This document shows, in pieces, positions 9,931-22,400 of a stretch of 64,000 nt of DNA. Numbering within the stretch: the first letter of the stretch is position 1; every line of letters starts with the position of its first letter. The notes below the pieces were generated by a model. It worked only from the letters and a program-made list of their open reading frames with translations, did no database searches and had not been told where the DNA came from. The position numbers were made by a program, and so were the translations under genes. Origin of the DNA: Rhodocollybia butyracea (Eukaryota > Basidiomycota > Agaricomycetes > Agaricales > Omphalotaceae); contig JADNRY010000001.1 of NCBI GenBank assembly GCA_015501585.1, positions 1,364,001-1,428,000 on the forward strand. The letters run 5' to 3'.

Positions 9931-12110
9931 TTACATAGTACTTTCAGCTGTTGCCAAAATCAACTCACGCGCTTGCAGATCGCGAGGCGTAATGGAAGAT
10001 TGGTATGGTTCAGGGTGACTTCGAGATTTTTATGAGACGACCAGAGAAACATAGGCTCAAGAACACACGTACCGGAGAAAGGACTTGGTATACTCTCCGG
10101 AAATATCAATTTCGTTACCTCCGTCATCCTTGGCCTTGCGTAGATCCAGCGTAGCTAAGACAGAGGCAATAGCGAGCCAAACGGTGCTGTCAGCCAGGTA
10201 ACGGCCTACGCAGACTCTAAAAGTAAAACCACGGCTGTTAAGTAGGAGAACGTTATTGGACAGAAATTGATGAACCTTCGCCCAAATCCATACGCATAAA
10301 TGTCGCCAATGCTCGTGAATGGTCCGGTTGGAGAATCAAAAAAACGTTCGGGCATGAATTCATCGGGATTTGAGTATAATTTCGGGTCTCGATTCATAGC
10401 CCTAGGGACATCCTTCATGAGACGAACTTAGAAGAGGACATGATCTCACCAGATATTGGGAACAACCACACATCCTAAACAAAATCATACTAAGATCAAT
10501 ATTCCAAAGGTTTACAGACTTACCTTTAGGAATATGGTAACCCTGGTAAACATCGTCCTCAATGGAAACGTGAAAGAGCCCTGTATATAATCTTAAGAAA
10601 TATCTGGTCTCTCAAGATGTGGAGCGCATACCTAGGGGAAGAGGTGGGTGCATTCGCATTATTTCTTGATAAATGGATTCAATATAAGGAAGAGAACGTC
10701 GGTCCTCAAAGGTAGGTAGCCGATCTCTCCCGATGACGCGGTCAATTTCGGCTTGCGCTTTGAGATGAACTTCGGGATGTTGGGTTATGGTGAGCAAAAA
10801 GGAGCTTATGGAAGACATTGTCTACCCAGCCCAAAATAATGAGTTCCGCAGAGTGAATTCAGTTCGAATAGAGACGCCATACCGTGTCTGCCGCAGCTGA
10901 GGAAAACATAAGGTTTTTCTGAATTTAGCATTGCAAAGACAAGATTGGATCTTACCAAGAAAGCTCATGGTACCCATTGCCTTGATTTCATCAATCTTCG
11001 TTGGATTTCCCTCATTTTCATGAGCTAGCTCAGCAATAAGGGAGGTACCAGTTCCTGATTTCTGAAATACAAGGAATTAGAAAAGCAAAGCAGCTTGAAG
11101 ACGTCACATTTACCAAGTTATCCACTGCTTTGACAAATGGAATGGTGTCTACCTCCTTGATATATTCGGTCAACTTGTTTGCTATGCGCTGAAACCCACA
11201 TCCAGGGAACCAAGAAGGCATGAAACGCAGCCATGGAAATAGTTCGACACTGGGGAAGGGCTGTATTATTATTTGTCCTAACATAGCAACAACTTCGACA
11301 GCCTTCCGGGAAATAGGATCTTTAGAACCAATATCCAGCCCATATAGGGAAGCAAATATAAGACCTTGAGAGAGTCTTGTAAAAAACAGTTTTCAGCTAA
11401 CTGTCATAGATGGGCCAGTAAGACATACGATGCTGTGTGCTCCATGAATTCCTCTGGGACAGCTGCCAATTCACGCAAAAATCGGTGAATTTTCTTATAC
11501 ACAGCTGGATAAAAGCGGCTGTTGGCGTTTTGACGAAAGTGTTGCTGAAAAAGTTTCCTGTTTCTCTGCCATTTATCTGAATATTGCTGCAAATTGTTAC
11601 CATTAGCGCGAAGCTATAGGTAATCAGCGCGACGAGGCCGGTTGATGTTTACCTGTAGGGCAATGATACCATCGAATCCAGACCTTGTAGAGGAAAAAAA
11701 CTCAGTGGTGACTTCCGGAAACTATAAAGTCAAACTCACACTCTCATCATATTTGTCATTGGTCTATCCAAGTAAATACGAGCACGCTTGTCCAGCAGAT
11801 CTGTAGCTGTACGAGCATCGTTTAAAATGAGCATGTTGTGTTCGTGGATGTAAACAAGATCTCCTTCGAAAACATTCCAAGGATCAGTGTTTTGTGCATT
11901 GGCCTCGGTAGTTGTAAATAACCCACCATACTCTCTCCCCCACTCTTTATATTGGACCCAGGCATCAAGAGCTGGCATGCTCGGGGATTTGGGCCCAGGA
12001 GGGTGGGACTCTACAAAGGACTTGCGACGTTGTGGAAAAAAATATAGTAAAGCGACGGCAAGACCTGCAATTCCGAATAAAGTTGATAACGAAGATGGGG
12101 CAGAAGCCAT
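9931..12110 (-). CDS. Cytochrome P450 monooxygenase, tandem copy 3
   Basis: A more diverged member of the same tandem family. It starts MASAPSSLSTLFGIAGL at 12110 and has the hinge SHPPGPKSPSMPAL, the C-helix YSDKWQRNRKL, the I-helix AAADT (14-nt exon at 10883-10896), the K-helix EIMR, FMPERF, FGRRVCVG across an intron, and the end LILATAESTM at 9931. The exon joining DNL to KSGTGTSLIAELA uses slightly different splice borders from copies 1 and 2. All joins keep the frame. Its larger distance from copies 1 and 2 suggests an older duplication, with copies 1 and 2 arising later. The substrate is unknown. Confidence 0.87.
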
Positions 12111-12150
12111 AGTATGTAAATCAACGAAGGGAATTCCGTATGTTTACACC

Positions 12151-12160
12151 CTATATAAAG
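12151..12160 (-). promoter_or_regulatory. TATA box of P450 copy 3
   Basis: CTTTATATAG on the minus strand, about 41 bp before the ATG at 12110. Confidence 0.55.
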
Positions 12161-12433
12161 AAACTGCGTATCGTGTTATGATAAAGAAGACTCACGATCG
12201 CTACGTTGTCCTGTCAGAACAACCTTCTAGTCTCCAATTCTATGATCTACCGGACATGGTCAGTTGATGCGAATCTCATCCTTCGAAACAGTGCCTGCCA
12301 AACTTCTGCTCGATGATCACTCAAAGGACACGGGCAGCCCATCGTAGTAAAGAGTAAGGAGTCTAAGAACTAACACCGTAGAGTTGTATGGGCAGACATG
12401 GCTCCCTAACCTACACACATTGTTACAAGCGGA

Positions 12434-14857
12434 TTAAGGCCTTTTCAGGCTAATACAGGTTCCACAACAATCCCGAGGAGCAATAATTTCGTCAGAACCC
12501 CTGTTGGAAGAAGTGTAAAGGTCAAGCGTGGCGTTGGCAGGAGCCAATAGGCCAAAGTCACGGTGTGAATCTGTTACATGTAGAGAGCGTTCGCGCAAAC
12601 TGCGTATCAATAACGAAGACTTGAGCAAACAAGAACCTGTTAAAGAAGGTAGGTTTACCTCCTGGTTAAAATATAATGTCTGGGATCCCAACGGACGGAT
12701 AATGCGCAATTCAAGCCTCTCCAAACGTTGGGTTGTTCCTGAATAACTCTCGGCGAACACTGGTTAAGGAAACAAAACGCACTGCGCACATTACTTGACT
12801 AGTAATTCAAGAGTCAGGAATATATGATAACTATAACCATATTCCTGCATAATTTTCTGGCCATGATCGCCTTCATCATGAGTTATACTAATCCCACCAT
12901 TGACGGCGTGAAATCGATCCCACAAACCGTCGATGTCTCCGTCAAGAACTCCTCTACAGTGAAAACATTCAGACTTATCCTCCCTAAGACACAAGGGCTT
13001 ACCATCATCCAGCACAAGGATCAAATCTCCAGTAGGCATTCTAAGTTGCCTCATCCTCTGGTTATTCAGCGAGCGGATAAACATATCTTGCAACCGTTCC
13101 CGCTCAACAAGGGATTCTTGAGCATATGTCAGATACTCTGGATCCCAGTTCAGGTAGAGGCCAGTATCGGAGAGTTGGAGGCAGGTGGTATTTGACATGT
13201 ATACAGAGTATCCAAAAAGTGGAGCACGGGAAATGATTAAATTACTGAGCAAGGGAGCACTCGAGTTGGAGTTTGGTTTTGCGTCCAGGGCCTCAGAGAG
13301 AGAAAAGAGGAATAAGCCATTGTTCTATTGAAAAGAGGCTTAGAATATACAATATATAGACATGCTGAAATTGATCACATACGGTAGCAACAGCGACATG
13401 GTCTTCGTATATTGCTAAATATTTTGATCGACTTCTACTCGAGCCTAGCTGGATTTGAATCATGCGCTCATACAATGAAGACAGGCCGTGTTCGAAATTC
13501 TGGATGACCACGACTCTTGAACTGGCCAGCATTGCAACGAGATGGCGTCCGCAAGAAGAAACATGCACTGAAAAAAATGAGCCGAGGAACGAAAGGGTGA
13601 AACAATTGCACGTACCTGCAATAAATTCATCGACAACTCGGGGCGAGGATACCGTCGAAGAAAAGTCAGTTTCTTCGACATCCGTGCGCTGGTTCATCAG
13701 AGCTGCATCTTGTCTCGGAGTCGACTGAGCCAGCACGGTGAACTTGCGTGAACCAAACTCTCGCCGTGTAGAAGGTACATCGAAAATGCATCTGCCTGTC
13801 TCCCGGGAAAATATACGTAACGCATTTACACCGCAAATGAAAACATGCCTAGTGTCTACTTCGACGTAGTTGATTTGGCTGAGACGACGAAGTCGAGGTT
13901 TAGGTGCATCAAAGGAGGGAGCGTTTGCCACAACGAGAGCAAAAGCGGCGGCAGGATCTTCAGGCTCTTGAATCGGTGTGATCGTTTGTATGAGATTTAA
14001 GGAGAGAATATCATACAAGAAAGCATGATCCCAAGCTCCAACCAACAACGTTGGGTAGACAAAACGGAAGGCACGGGTAGGCTGAGGCATTGTCAAGATT
14101 GCCCAGGGTTTGAAATGACCTTTGGGATAAGTGTCGGAATGCTCCTCAGAGGCATTCTCCCAGGCGGATACCTGGTCTGGAAGGGTTTTGGTCTGGCGAG
14201 ATTCTAGAGGGAAGTCGTTGACTAGACGCCAAACTTCTTTACTACCTCCCAAACGATCAAAGATGAGGAAGCCTTCACCATACTCAAGATGAGCATAACT
14301 CTTGACGTACGACTACGAACACTGAGCTATCATAGCTATGAGTGTGATATTAGACGAAATGTACCTGGGGCAATGACCACAAGACTTTATCGACTGTGAG
14401 ATCAGTGACTATCAAACCACCATGTCGGAAACTGGTGATAATGAATCCAGCCTTCTCGTCAACCTTTATCCTATGTACGGCAGATCCTGAGCCGTTGTAC
14501 GTCACATAGCGCGAAGAGGCCTTGCCAGTCCAACTCTTGGAGATGTGTGAACGTCTTTGACCTAGAGGTTTCAGAATCAACGCTGCGATGAGATAATGGC
14601 CCAATTATCTGCGCACAGAAACTTTTCCAACTGGTGACACCATCCAAGGACTTGGGAGAGAACAAGGAAGGTAGTTGGCTGAAATTTATGGCCGTAGAAG
14701 CGATAAAGCCAACAGACAAGATATGATATATCGTCGACTCGTTTTGGTCAACAAAGTGTTTCCAGCTTTTGCAGACGAGTTGAAACTCCCTGATACACGG
14801 CAAATCCAGAAAAGAGATTATAGAAAAAATTAATTCTGTAGGAAGTTGAGCCAACAT
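12434..14857 (-). CDS. F-box domain protein (about 700 aa), putative SCF substrate receptor
   Basis: The N-terminus carries an F-box: AQLPTELIFSIISFLDLP at residues 2-19, then REFQLVCKSWKHFV. F-box proteins bind Skp1 and bring substrates to SCF ubiquitin ligases. The rest has short beta-rich segments that could form a WD40-like propeller (AVHRIKVDEKAGFIITS, GGLIVTDL, VSSCGRHLVAMLASSRVVVI). It ends in EIIAPRDCCGTCISLKRP. The ATG at 14857 was chosen, since TTG nine bases earlier is not a likely start. Introns join FC|QRRSHIS, PQ|SYVKSYAH, IAG|VHVSSC, VAT|NNGLF and a tentative EY|VFAES near 12764-12840. It is divergent from CSN3 across 150 bp. The F-box architecture is clear and the target is unknown. 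Confidence 0.8.
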
Positions 14858-15007
14858 GAGTGTCAACGAAGAAGATATGTAACGTCATACTTAGACTGGG
14901 TATCGTTTGATCAAAGTAAAGGACCAGCGCTTGTCTTTTTCTTTACTACAGTCACTGCTTCGAAATACAGTACTGAGTCTTTCATTAGCAAATTTTCCAG
15001 CTTAACA
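14858..15007. promoter_or_regulatory. Bidirectional promoter between F-box gene and CSN3
   Basis: Only 150 bp separate the two start codons. No TATA box is obvious in either direction. Both products would act in cullin-RING ligase biology, since CSN regulates cullins and the F-box protein is a cullin-1 adaptor. Shared regulation is therefore plausible but inferred. Confidence 0.5.
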
Positions 15008-16735
15008 ATGGCGCCAGATAGTCAAAGCATCGATGGCTTGGTACAACAGATCACGGCCAGCAACAATCTCGAAGCTCTGGCACATACTTTGCGTTCACCA
15101 GGATCTGGCAAAGATGTACGCGAATTCATCCTCGCAAGTCCTCTGTCGTCTGGCCAGGACCCCCTTTCTGTGCTGGATCTAAGAAATAATACGCTCGGAG
15201 TGCTGTATATCTTGTATGTGGCGTTCTTTCACTTTCATCCTACTGTAAATGACTTTTCTCTTTCTCTCCTTAGATCTGCTCGTATAAACATGTCTATGAA
15301 TGCAAGCAGTGGCGTGCAAAGGCCACCTTGGGCCCTTGTTGCCCAGTTTGCCCAGATTTTCATACCAGAGCAGGCACGCCTGGCACCAGAACGAATGGTC
15401 ATGCTTGCTAAGGGTTCGATGCGACTGGCTGAAGAGCAAGGAAATGTGAGATTATCGTTACTTCAATATCTCCAAGTATTAACGATTTAAATAGCGCAAA
15501 CTGGCAATACCTGTATTATATTCCATTGCCACTCGTCTTGCCGCCACGCCCGGTACTCTCACTCCAATTCATCCTCTTTTGCTTCTCGTTTGTCTTCAGA
15601 CAAAACACATTACTCCAGAAATCTCTCGTCTGCTTATCGAACACCCTATCGAGGACGTTTACCTGTTTCCAGTTGCCTATCCCGAGCACCTGTTGACCCC
15701 TAACGACAATATTGCATATCATTATCTCGGTGGCATCATCCTCACCAAAACAGAACACTACACAACCGCTCTCGACTACTTTGAGACCGCAATTACCTCT
15801 CCTGGTGCCAGCGGCGCGCCTCCGACGGGTCTTCAGCTCGAAGCGCTCAAAAAACTGCGCCTGGTGCAGTGTATCGCCCTTGGTGGACCACAAACGTTAC
15901 CAAAATATGCTTCACCCATTCTCCTTCGTATATTCAAAAGCTCTCCATATCAGAATCTAATCAACGCGTTTCCAGGCTCTCCCTCTCAGTCTAAAGACCG
16001 AGGAGAAGGATCCAGCTCATCGTCCGGGAACAGCCGTTTAAAACAGCTCATAGCAAAAGATCGCGAGCTTTACATGGCAGAGTTTAATCTCGGATTAGTC
16101 GAACGCCTAGCCAAAGAGGCGCCAAAATGGATTGTCAAGAGATTGACGGAGACTTACGTTACGCTCGGTTTGGCTGAAATCGGCAAGTACGTCGGGATAG
16201 AAAACGAGGGACAAGTGAGGACCCTGGTGTTGAGCATGGCAAGTTGTAGCACTTTCCCCAATCCGGGTTGTTTTTGCTAAAGGCTCTAACCTTAGATCGA
16301 ATCTAAAACCATACTCGCTACCATCTCTGATTCCGGAATCGTTACCTTCCATGACGCACCTGGTACAGCCGAGGTCAACGTAGAAGACATGCGTATGCTT
16401 CTCGGTGGTCCACCTAGTGGCCTCGGCTCGCAGAAACTTTCTATTCCAGTCCTGCTTCAAGCTATACAGGAACAGTCGGCATACCTCACTCAACTTGATA
16501 TGGATGTCGGACGCAGCAAAGAGTTTATCTCGAAGGCAATCAAGATAGGTGGCACTAGTTCTGGTGTGTATATTAGGTCGCTATATTTTTCTTTGAAACT
16601 CACTGTTGTCTTGTAGGCATGATCGGTCCCGGTCCTGGTTTTGGACCTGGAGGAGGTTTCGCCGACGACGACGAATACCCTCCTGCGCCTGGAATGTACA
16701 GCATGGATCGGGAGGACACAGTGATGTTTACTTGA
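15008..16735 (+). CDS. CSN3: COP9 signalosome complex subunit 3
   Basis: A PCI-domain subunit of the COP9 signalosome, the complex that removes Nedd8 from cullins. The start MAPDSQSIDGLVQQITASNN is followed by helical repeats, by LLIEHPIEDVYLFPVAYPEHLLTPND, which resembles other fungal CSN3 proteins, and by DNIAYHYLGG. The PCI/winged-helix part includes YMAEFNLGLVERLAKEAP, the stretch from WIVKRL to TLGLAEIGKYVG, and SGIVTFHD. The end is an acidic glycine/proline tail (GPGPGFGPGGGF, then DREDTVMFT). Four introns interrupt it. The third, after LVLSM, needs a GC donor (GCAAGT) to keep the frame and join IESKTILATISD. Length, about 480 residues, is normal. Confidence 0.87.
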
Positions 16736-18954
16736 ACTTGAAGCCCTACATTTTTGGGGCTAGGACTCTGTACCACTTCGGTTGATACAATCTTCAAAAT
16801 CATAACGTTTTCAGTACAAATACAACTTTTTATTTTGACTTGAGTACTCTAGTAACGATGAAGATACGTTGCGCTAAACTGACTATACTAGCCACGAACA
16901 GAGGTCCACAGTAAGTGGCGGACGAGAAAAAGAGGTGTAAGAGCGTAAAGTATAGATAGAAGAGAAGCAAAACTAAAAAGGAGTGTGGTAGTATTTTTGA
17001 CTACGAGCTTGGATTCTGTACAGTAAACGCGGATTCAAGGAGGAAGAGGTGGGAGCGATGAGGAGGAGTGGGGTGTGTTATCAATGAGCCAATGAGCGTG
17101 GGGTAAAATTACGATGGGAGGATAGACAGAATAGAGGACGAGGGATATAGGGAAGATGAGCGGTAGCAAGTGGGTGCGGTGCATGTGGCAGGTGCACGTA
17201 ATGACTAGAGTAGTCGAGATACAAGAAATAAAAAACGAAAATAAAAAGAACCCGAGGAAAAGATATTTATACATTCTATTGCAAACCGATTATTGTGCGA
17301 TGATGAACAATGGAAAAAGAGTCCAATGCAGGAAGACGATGACAGGCGAGGAAAGGTCGTGGGTGTGTCGTCGTGAGCAATGACGCGGTGGAAGGAAGTA
17401 TCCATTTCATGCGAGCAAAACGTGCATGTGGACTGGAAGGGTGTGTGGCGGATAGAAAAAGTAGGTATGTCAAGAACAGGTATGCCTGAAGGGTATGCGT
17501 GCAATACTGCAGAAAGAATCATCAGTAAAGGAAACACAGGTAGAGAGAATACATACATAACCGACAAGTACACCAGAAGAAGCATCACAATCATAATATA
17601 GACATGAAGCTGCACAAGAAAATGGGCGCAGAGAAAAATATAGAACAGGTACCGCATGGGTGAAAAATAAAAGGAAGTGAATAAAAAAGACCAAGAAACA
17701 CAGATTGTTTATACACGCATAAGAGCCTTTCACCGAACTTCTAATAAAACAACGGTGAGAGGAGGGTGAAGAGGGTATGAAAGAATGAAACAGCGGGAGT
17801 TGTGAAAATAGGAATGGCAAAAGGACAAATATGCAGATGATACTTGATACAGTGATGCGAGTCAAAAGGAGAGAACAGAATGGAGTCAGGGTTGGAAGTC
17901 GAACGAGAAGATAGGAATGAAGAAGAAAAACACGAGCACCTTGAAAGGATGAAAGAAGGGGAAAAGTGCTCGGAAGTAATAGAGATATAGTAGAAGAAAA
18001 AAGAATATAAGGACAATAATAGATGGAGACAGGGAATGTTGACAGATGATAAGATATGCTGAACTTCCAAACCCAAGATCGTTCCAAAAGAATGAACAGG
18101 CATCAACACCAGCCTTTAAACAATAACCAAAGGCAGGATAATCGTCAACGGCATCGCTCTCCCACTAATGGGCTAGGAAAGCAGGTGCCGAGAGTAGCAA
18201 AGACGACAGGTGTGTGATGTCACATTAATAAATAGCAATGGCGTCAGCCAGTGCGTATCGTATACAGCGTTCCGAGTTCGTTGAATGAGTTGGGGCTACA
18301 CCTCCGCTTCAATAACAGCAACCCAACTCTTTTTTTTACACTGGCACGGGTGACTTCTGGTCTCCACACCACGCAAGTCACCGTCCAGATCAAACAAAAG
18401 AAACGTGCAAGATGCCGAGTGAGAGATGACTGATGAGGAGAAAATGCGATGCGAAAACACAGTGACAATATAGTTGGAGATGATTTGGGTAGGTCTGAGA
18501 TCGAAATCGAGACCTAGGAGGGCGGTAGTTGAAAGCAAGTGCGCTGGTGAGAACGCGAGATAGTGCGCGGATGTCCGAAAAACGATGAGCCATATGACGG
18601 GTGAATCTAGAGATGTTGAAGCGTCGCACGATGCAAAGAACAAGGAATGAGAGAAAGCCTAAGCCAGATGCCGAAGAATGAGGGAAATATACAGTGATGC
18701 GTTAATGTCGACCGCATCTCACGATACCCAGAATGAAGAGAAATAATAATGATAAAAAGAATTTTCAAAGCAGGGCTAAAAAAACACTTCTTTCGGCGGA
18801 TGGCAACGGGAGAGGAGGTCAAGATGCAAGCAATATCTAATCGGCTAGGCGGAAAAGGTTTTGAGCGTGGTTCTGCCAAATTTGTCAAACAATGGAAAAC
18901 CAATGGGACGATGACTCTTTACCTTTACACCATGTGACGTTGTTCAGAGCAAGT
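16736..18954. other. Gene-poor, purine-rich (+ strand) region
   Basis: For about 2 kb the + strand is dominated by A and G. The complementary strand therefore yields long frames rich in Ser, Phe, Leu and Pro (for example around 17470-18087). Their composition follows from the base bias, and no motif supports a protein. CSN3 ends at the left, and the disordered-protein gene ends at 18955 from the right. The region could be a long 3' UTR of that gene. I see no RNA gene. Confidence 0.4.
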
Positions 18955-20091
18955 TTAAACAAAAGCAAAGGTAGGAGGTGGTAACTCCTCTGGGCTAGGT
19001 GAGTTCTGGAAGTTCGAACTCGCAAAGTACGCAGCGGCAGCAGCAGCAGCAGCTTCTCGTTCCTGCTCCGATTCATCAGTCAAAGGACCTCGTTTGGCTG
19101 TCAGGCGGAGAAGAGTAGCAGGCTCATCATCTGACATGAGGAAAACACCTTCACTCGGAGACCGAAGATGCTTGTTACTACGCCTTTTACCGGTGGGGCT
19201 AGGAGTAGAAGAGACAGTAAACGGGAACGAGGACAACGAAGCAGCGATAGGTGCAGTACGAGGCCCATTCAAAGTGAAGTGAGACACAGGCCGCGAACGA
19301 GTCGGAGTAACAGGAGGAGTGGAATCTTCCTCTGAATCTTCCGTATCGGTCAAGTCGTCGCAAATCGGAAAGACGTCTCGGGAGACTTTGCCGTTGCGAG
19401 AACGCATGTGGGAAGAAACAGTGGGCTCTGACCGAGACATGTTGGGAACCGACGAGTTGAATGCGCGCGGAACGGGAATAGCCTTGGAAGGAGTATTTGC
19501 TGGAACGGGTTGTCTACGGCGAGCTAGCTTGCCTGTTGGACTAGAGGCAAGAGTTGGAACGAAAGCCTGCTGACTGGTTGGTTTGGATTGAAAATTGTTC
19601 GAGTCATCCAAAAATGGATCGAAAAGGTTGGCATTTGGTTTATATGTTGGAGAAGGAACCTCAGCCCGCGAGGTAGGAATTGGAGGAGATTGTTGACGTG
19701 CATTGTTTCGTCGACCTCGTACCGCGGAATGGGAGCTGCTCCTAGACGAAAAGGTGAGTTTTTTTTGCTCTACGAAAGATGTGGAATTCGACCTTGTTGT
19801 TGACTTGTCCTTGGACCCACGGCCTCTAGCACTTTGCTTTTCAGTGCTAGGCGGAGATTTTTTGAGAATAATCTCCGGAGAAGGCTTGAGGGCATCTTGG
19901 GCCGGCGCTTTTGGCTGTTTTGCCTTTGGCGATGACCGAGGCTTTGCCTGTACTGGTTGTTGTCGTTGTACAGGCTTTGAGAGCGATAAAAGGCCTGGAG
20001 TTCTTGTCGGCTGAACGACGACAGGTGCGGAAGGATGCCTTCGGTGAGCAAAAGGAGCCAGTGCTGATTGTTGTCGGTGAACAAGGATCAT
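18955..20091 (-). CDS. Conserved fungal protein, intrinsically disordered, unknown function
   Basis: A single uninterrupted frame of about 378 residues from MILVHRQQSALAPFAHRRHP. The frame continues upstream to 20193, but I chose the Met at 20091 because the extra residues look like translated leader. The block SAPVVVQPTRTPGLLSLSKP looks like a conserved signature. The protein is rich in Ser, Pro, Arg and Lys, with basic stretches (KPRSSPKAKQPKAPAQ), an FDPFLDDS motif, an acidic segment DDLTDTEDSEEDS, RSPSEGVFLMSDDEPATLLR, and a run of eight alanines before the end (EREAAAAAAAAYF). SP/TP sites such as TPPVTPTRSRP suggest phosphorylation. There is no catalytic domain and no membrane segment. 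A role in the nucleus or in signalling would be a guess. Confidence 0.7.
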   Translation of the reverse strand: MILVHRQQSALAPFAHRRHPSAPVVVQPTRTPGLLSLSKPVQRQQPVQAKPRSSPKAKQPKAPAQDALKPSPEIILKKSPPSTEKQSARGRGSKDKSTTRSNSTSFVEQKKLTFSSRSSSHSAVRGRRNNARQQSPPIPTSRAEVPSPTYKPNANLFDPFLDDSNNFQSKPTSQQAFVPTLASSPTGKLARRRQPVPANTPSKAIPVPRAFNSSVPNMSRSEPTVSSHMRSRNGKVSRDVFPICDDLTDTEDSEEDSTPPVTPTRSRPVSHFTLNGPRTAPIAASLSSFPFTVSSTPSPTGKRRSNKHLRSPSEGVFLMSDDEPATLLRLTAKRGPLTDESEQEREAAAAAAAAYFASSNFQNSPSPEELPPPTFAFV

Positions 20092-22109
20092 GATAGTAGG
20101 GAATTGAAGGGGGAAAGAGGAGAAAAGGGAGAAGACGGGGAGGTCGTTGTTTCTTGCGGAATGTTGTGCAGAGCTGAAGTAGAGGAAGAACAAAATGAAA
20201 AGTCGTCGTTTTTGTTACCCGGATCAAAAGTTCGCACGGGCTTACGCAATTGTTTCAGCCACAAGCTTCTTCTTTTTTCTTTCGGGCAGTAAATATTTTT
20301 GAACCGGTCCAACTGAGTAAGTATACTAGCTGATACTTTTTCTTCAGAGTTTGCTTTTTCTCGCTTTGACCGACGCTCTTTGTTTCTTTTTCTTTCCTTT
20401 TTTCTGAGGACAATGAAGCTCCACAGCCCTGCTTTCATATAACCATAACAGGCACAAAGTTGATCACGTAATTTGGAGACCCTGACTAAGTTTGTTCGCC
20501 TCAAATCTCCACCGAAGTTAACAACTACTAGCACCATCATACTTTTACTTAGAACAAGAAGTTCCAGTAAAGAAACCATCAACTCCGACTGTCTGGTCAC
20601 TTTTGCGCCGTGTTTTCATCTGTCCATCACTGTTTTCATGTGGCTCGTAACTTTGACACGGTATCTAACACCCAGGCACTGGCTCTGCGACTCGCTCGGA
20701 TTTAAGCTCATCTTCTACTCTCTTTTCGAGCTCTCATTCGCAGGCCTCGAACTTGGTACTAGTAGGTAGGGACCAATCATCAGATATCCCTCTCCGCCGG
20801 GGCCTATACTCAAACTTTTAATGAGGCTAGGTCGTAACCTGAAGATACCAGATTGGGCATAATCCATTGTAAAGAACTAAAGAACTACCACGGCCATCAT
20901 TCAATCGTTCTCCAAACTTCCTTTTCGCAGCCGCTTGCGAACCTGCAAGATCTTGCCTGCCCTCCTGAAGCTTCCTGACTGAACTGACGACATCTTATTA
21001 TCCAGACCGACTTATCTTCCGCAGTCATCGTAGTCCGCAACTTGGAAGATGACTGGCCCGCTGACTAGATGCGAGTCTTGGAAAGGTATCAGGCCTCACT
21101 GGCCTTCAGTCACCGCAGCCTAGATTTCTCCCCTGATTGTTTTATCTTGCGCACGAGATTACAGATTAACTCAACGTGTTAACATCGTTCTCAAAGATTG
21201 GCTTCAAGTAAAGCCTATGGCTATATTCGGAATCGGAATCAGAAACGGGAACCGTTTTAGAATTTTCACTTATCGTGGTAGGATGATCAGCCTCATGGTG
21301 ATCTAAGCTCTGTCAGACGACACAAGAAATGGTATTAGCTTGCATTGGGACCCAGTTTTCTATCTACGGTTTGATACTTGTTGTTGTACACGTTTTTCCT
21401 ATCAAAACTATACAATATGTACCCAAAACTGAAAAATCGACGACTGCACATTTTTGATTGTATACAACATTCAGTTGTGATCAGAAGCAGAGCAACACTA
21501 GCACTGCTGAGTCGGCCTCAATGGGACCGCTCTGGCCATGCTTTCAGCTCGGGCATACATGTACCCGGTGGTTCTACAACCGCCTCAATTTGACAGGAGA
21601 AAAATCTTATTGGCTGAGGTGGCTGGACTTGAAAGTATTCAACGGCCCTTGGGATTGCTTCGCTGAATGCTCTGCAAGCCCCTCGATTAATTACCACAGC
21701 GGACTTCATGCAACCTGTAGCGATTATTATCAAGGTAATTAATTCAAGTTAATTCACGCACAACTGCATATATATTACAGCACTACTACTACTTAGTACT
21801 TGACCTCAACAGGATTGGCAGGAGACAAGACGGCTATGCACAACCCAGACCCTTTTCTACCGGAGTACCGTGAGCATAACTTTAAGGTTCTGCTGTGCAT
21901 CATGGCAGTTTGAGCGACCTCGGTACAGGTTATTTGGCCTATACATTTGAGGTTTCCTGGGTTATCGATTACCACCATCATTCAACACACACCGCCTTCT
22001 ACGATAAAGTCAGCTTTGACCGACAGGATGGCAAATTACGTCAAGAGCGGTGCGTCGGTGTGTCGGAATGGGTCGGGTAGTTCAAGTTATATGGAGCGCT
22101 TGACCTCCA

Positions 22110-22400
22110 GTGACTGATACAGTTCACTCCGATGGTCAAACTCTGACTCAAGTTACGGTCTTACACTCTTTAGTGGAACTCGGCTCTATCTAAGCCTCGG
22201 GGGTACCCAGCGAAACCGCAGACGTCGGGATAAAGTTTCGGAGCAGTAAGTGATTGATGCAGTTAACTGACAATAAGTATCTCCGATAGTAGCCGATGGT
22301 TCATACGTCGAGACTCAAAGTACAGCCTTCAGGTTATACCCCTGGGTGGAACTCGGCACTACCTAAGTCTCGCCGATACTAGCGAAACCTAAGTATGTTT
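22110..22400. repeat. Degenerate two-copy direct repeat, period about 170 bp
   Basis: TGGAACTCGGCTCTATCTAA near 22173 recurs as TGGAACTCGGCACTACCTAA near 22350. It is preceded in both copies by a GATACAGTT/GATGCAGTT block and followed by AGCGAAACC. Many differences separate the copies, so the repeat is old. Confidence 0.5.

Noticed and set aside
14846..15490. Extended + strand frame beginning before the CSN3 start
   Set aside because: It begins inside the divergent F-box gene's start and merely continues into CSN3. The ATG at 15008 matches the conserved N-terminus.
17205..18109. Long minus-strand open frames of 100-205 codons
   Set aside because: Their Ser/Phe/Leu/Pro-rich composition simply reflects the pyrimidine-rich strand. 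No motif, no typical introns and overlapping frames of equal quality.
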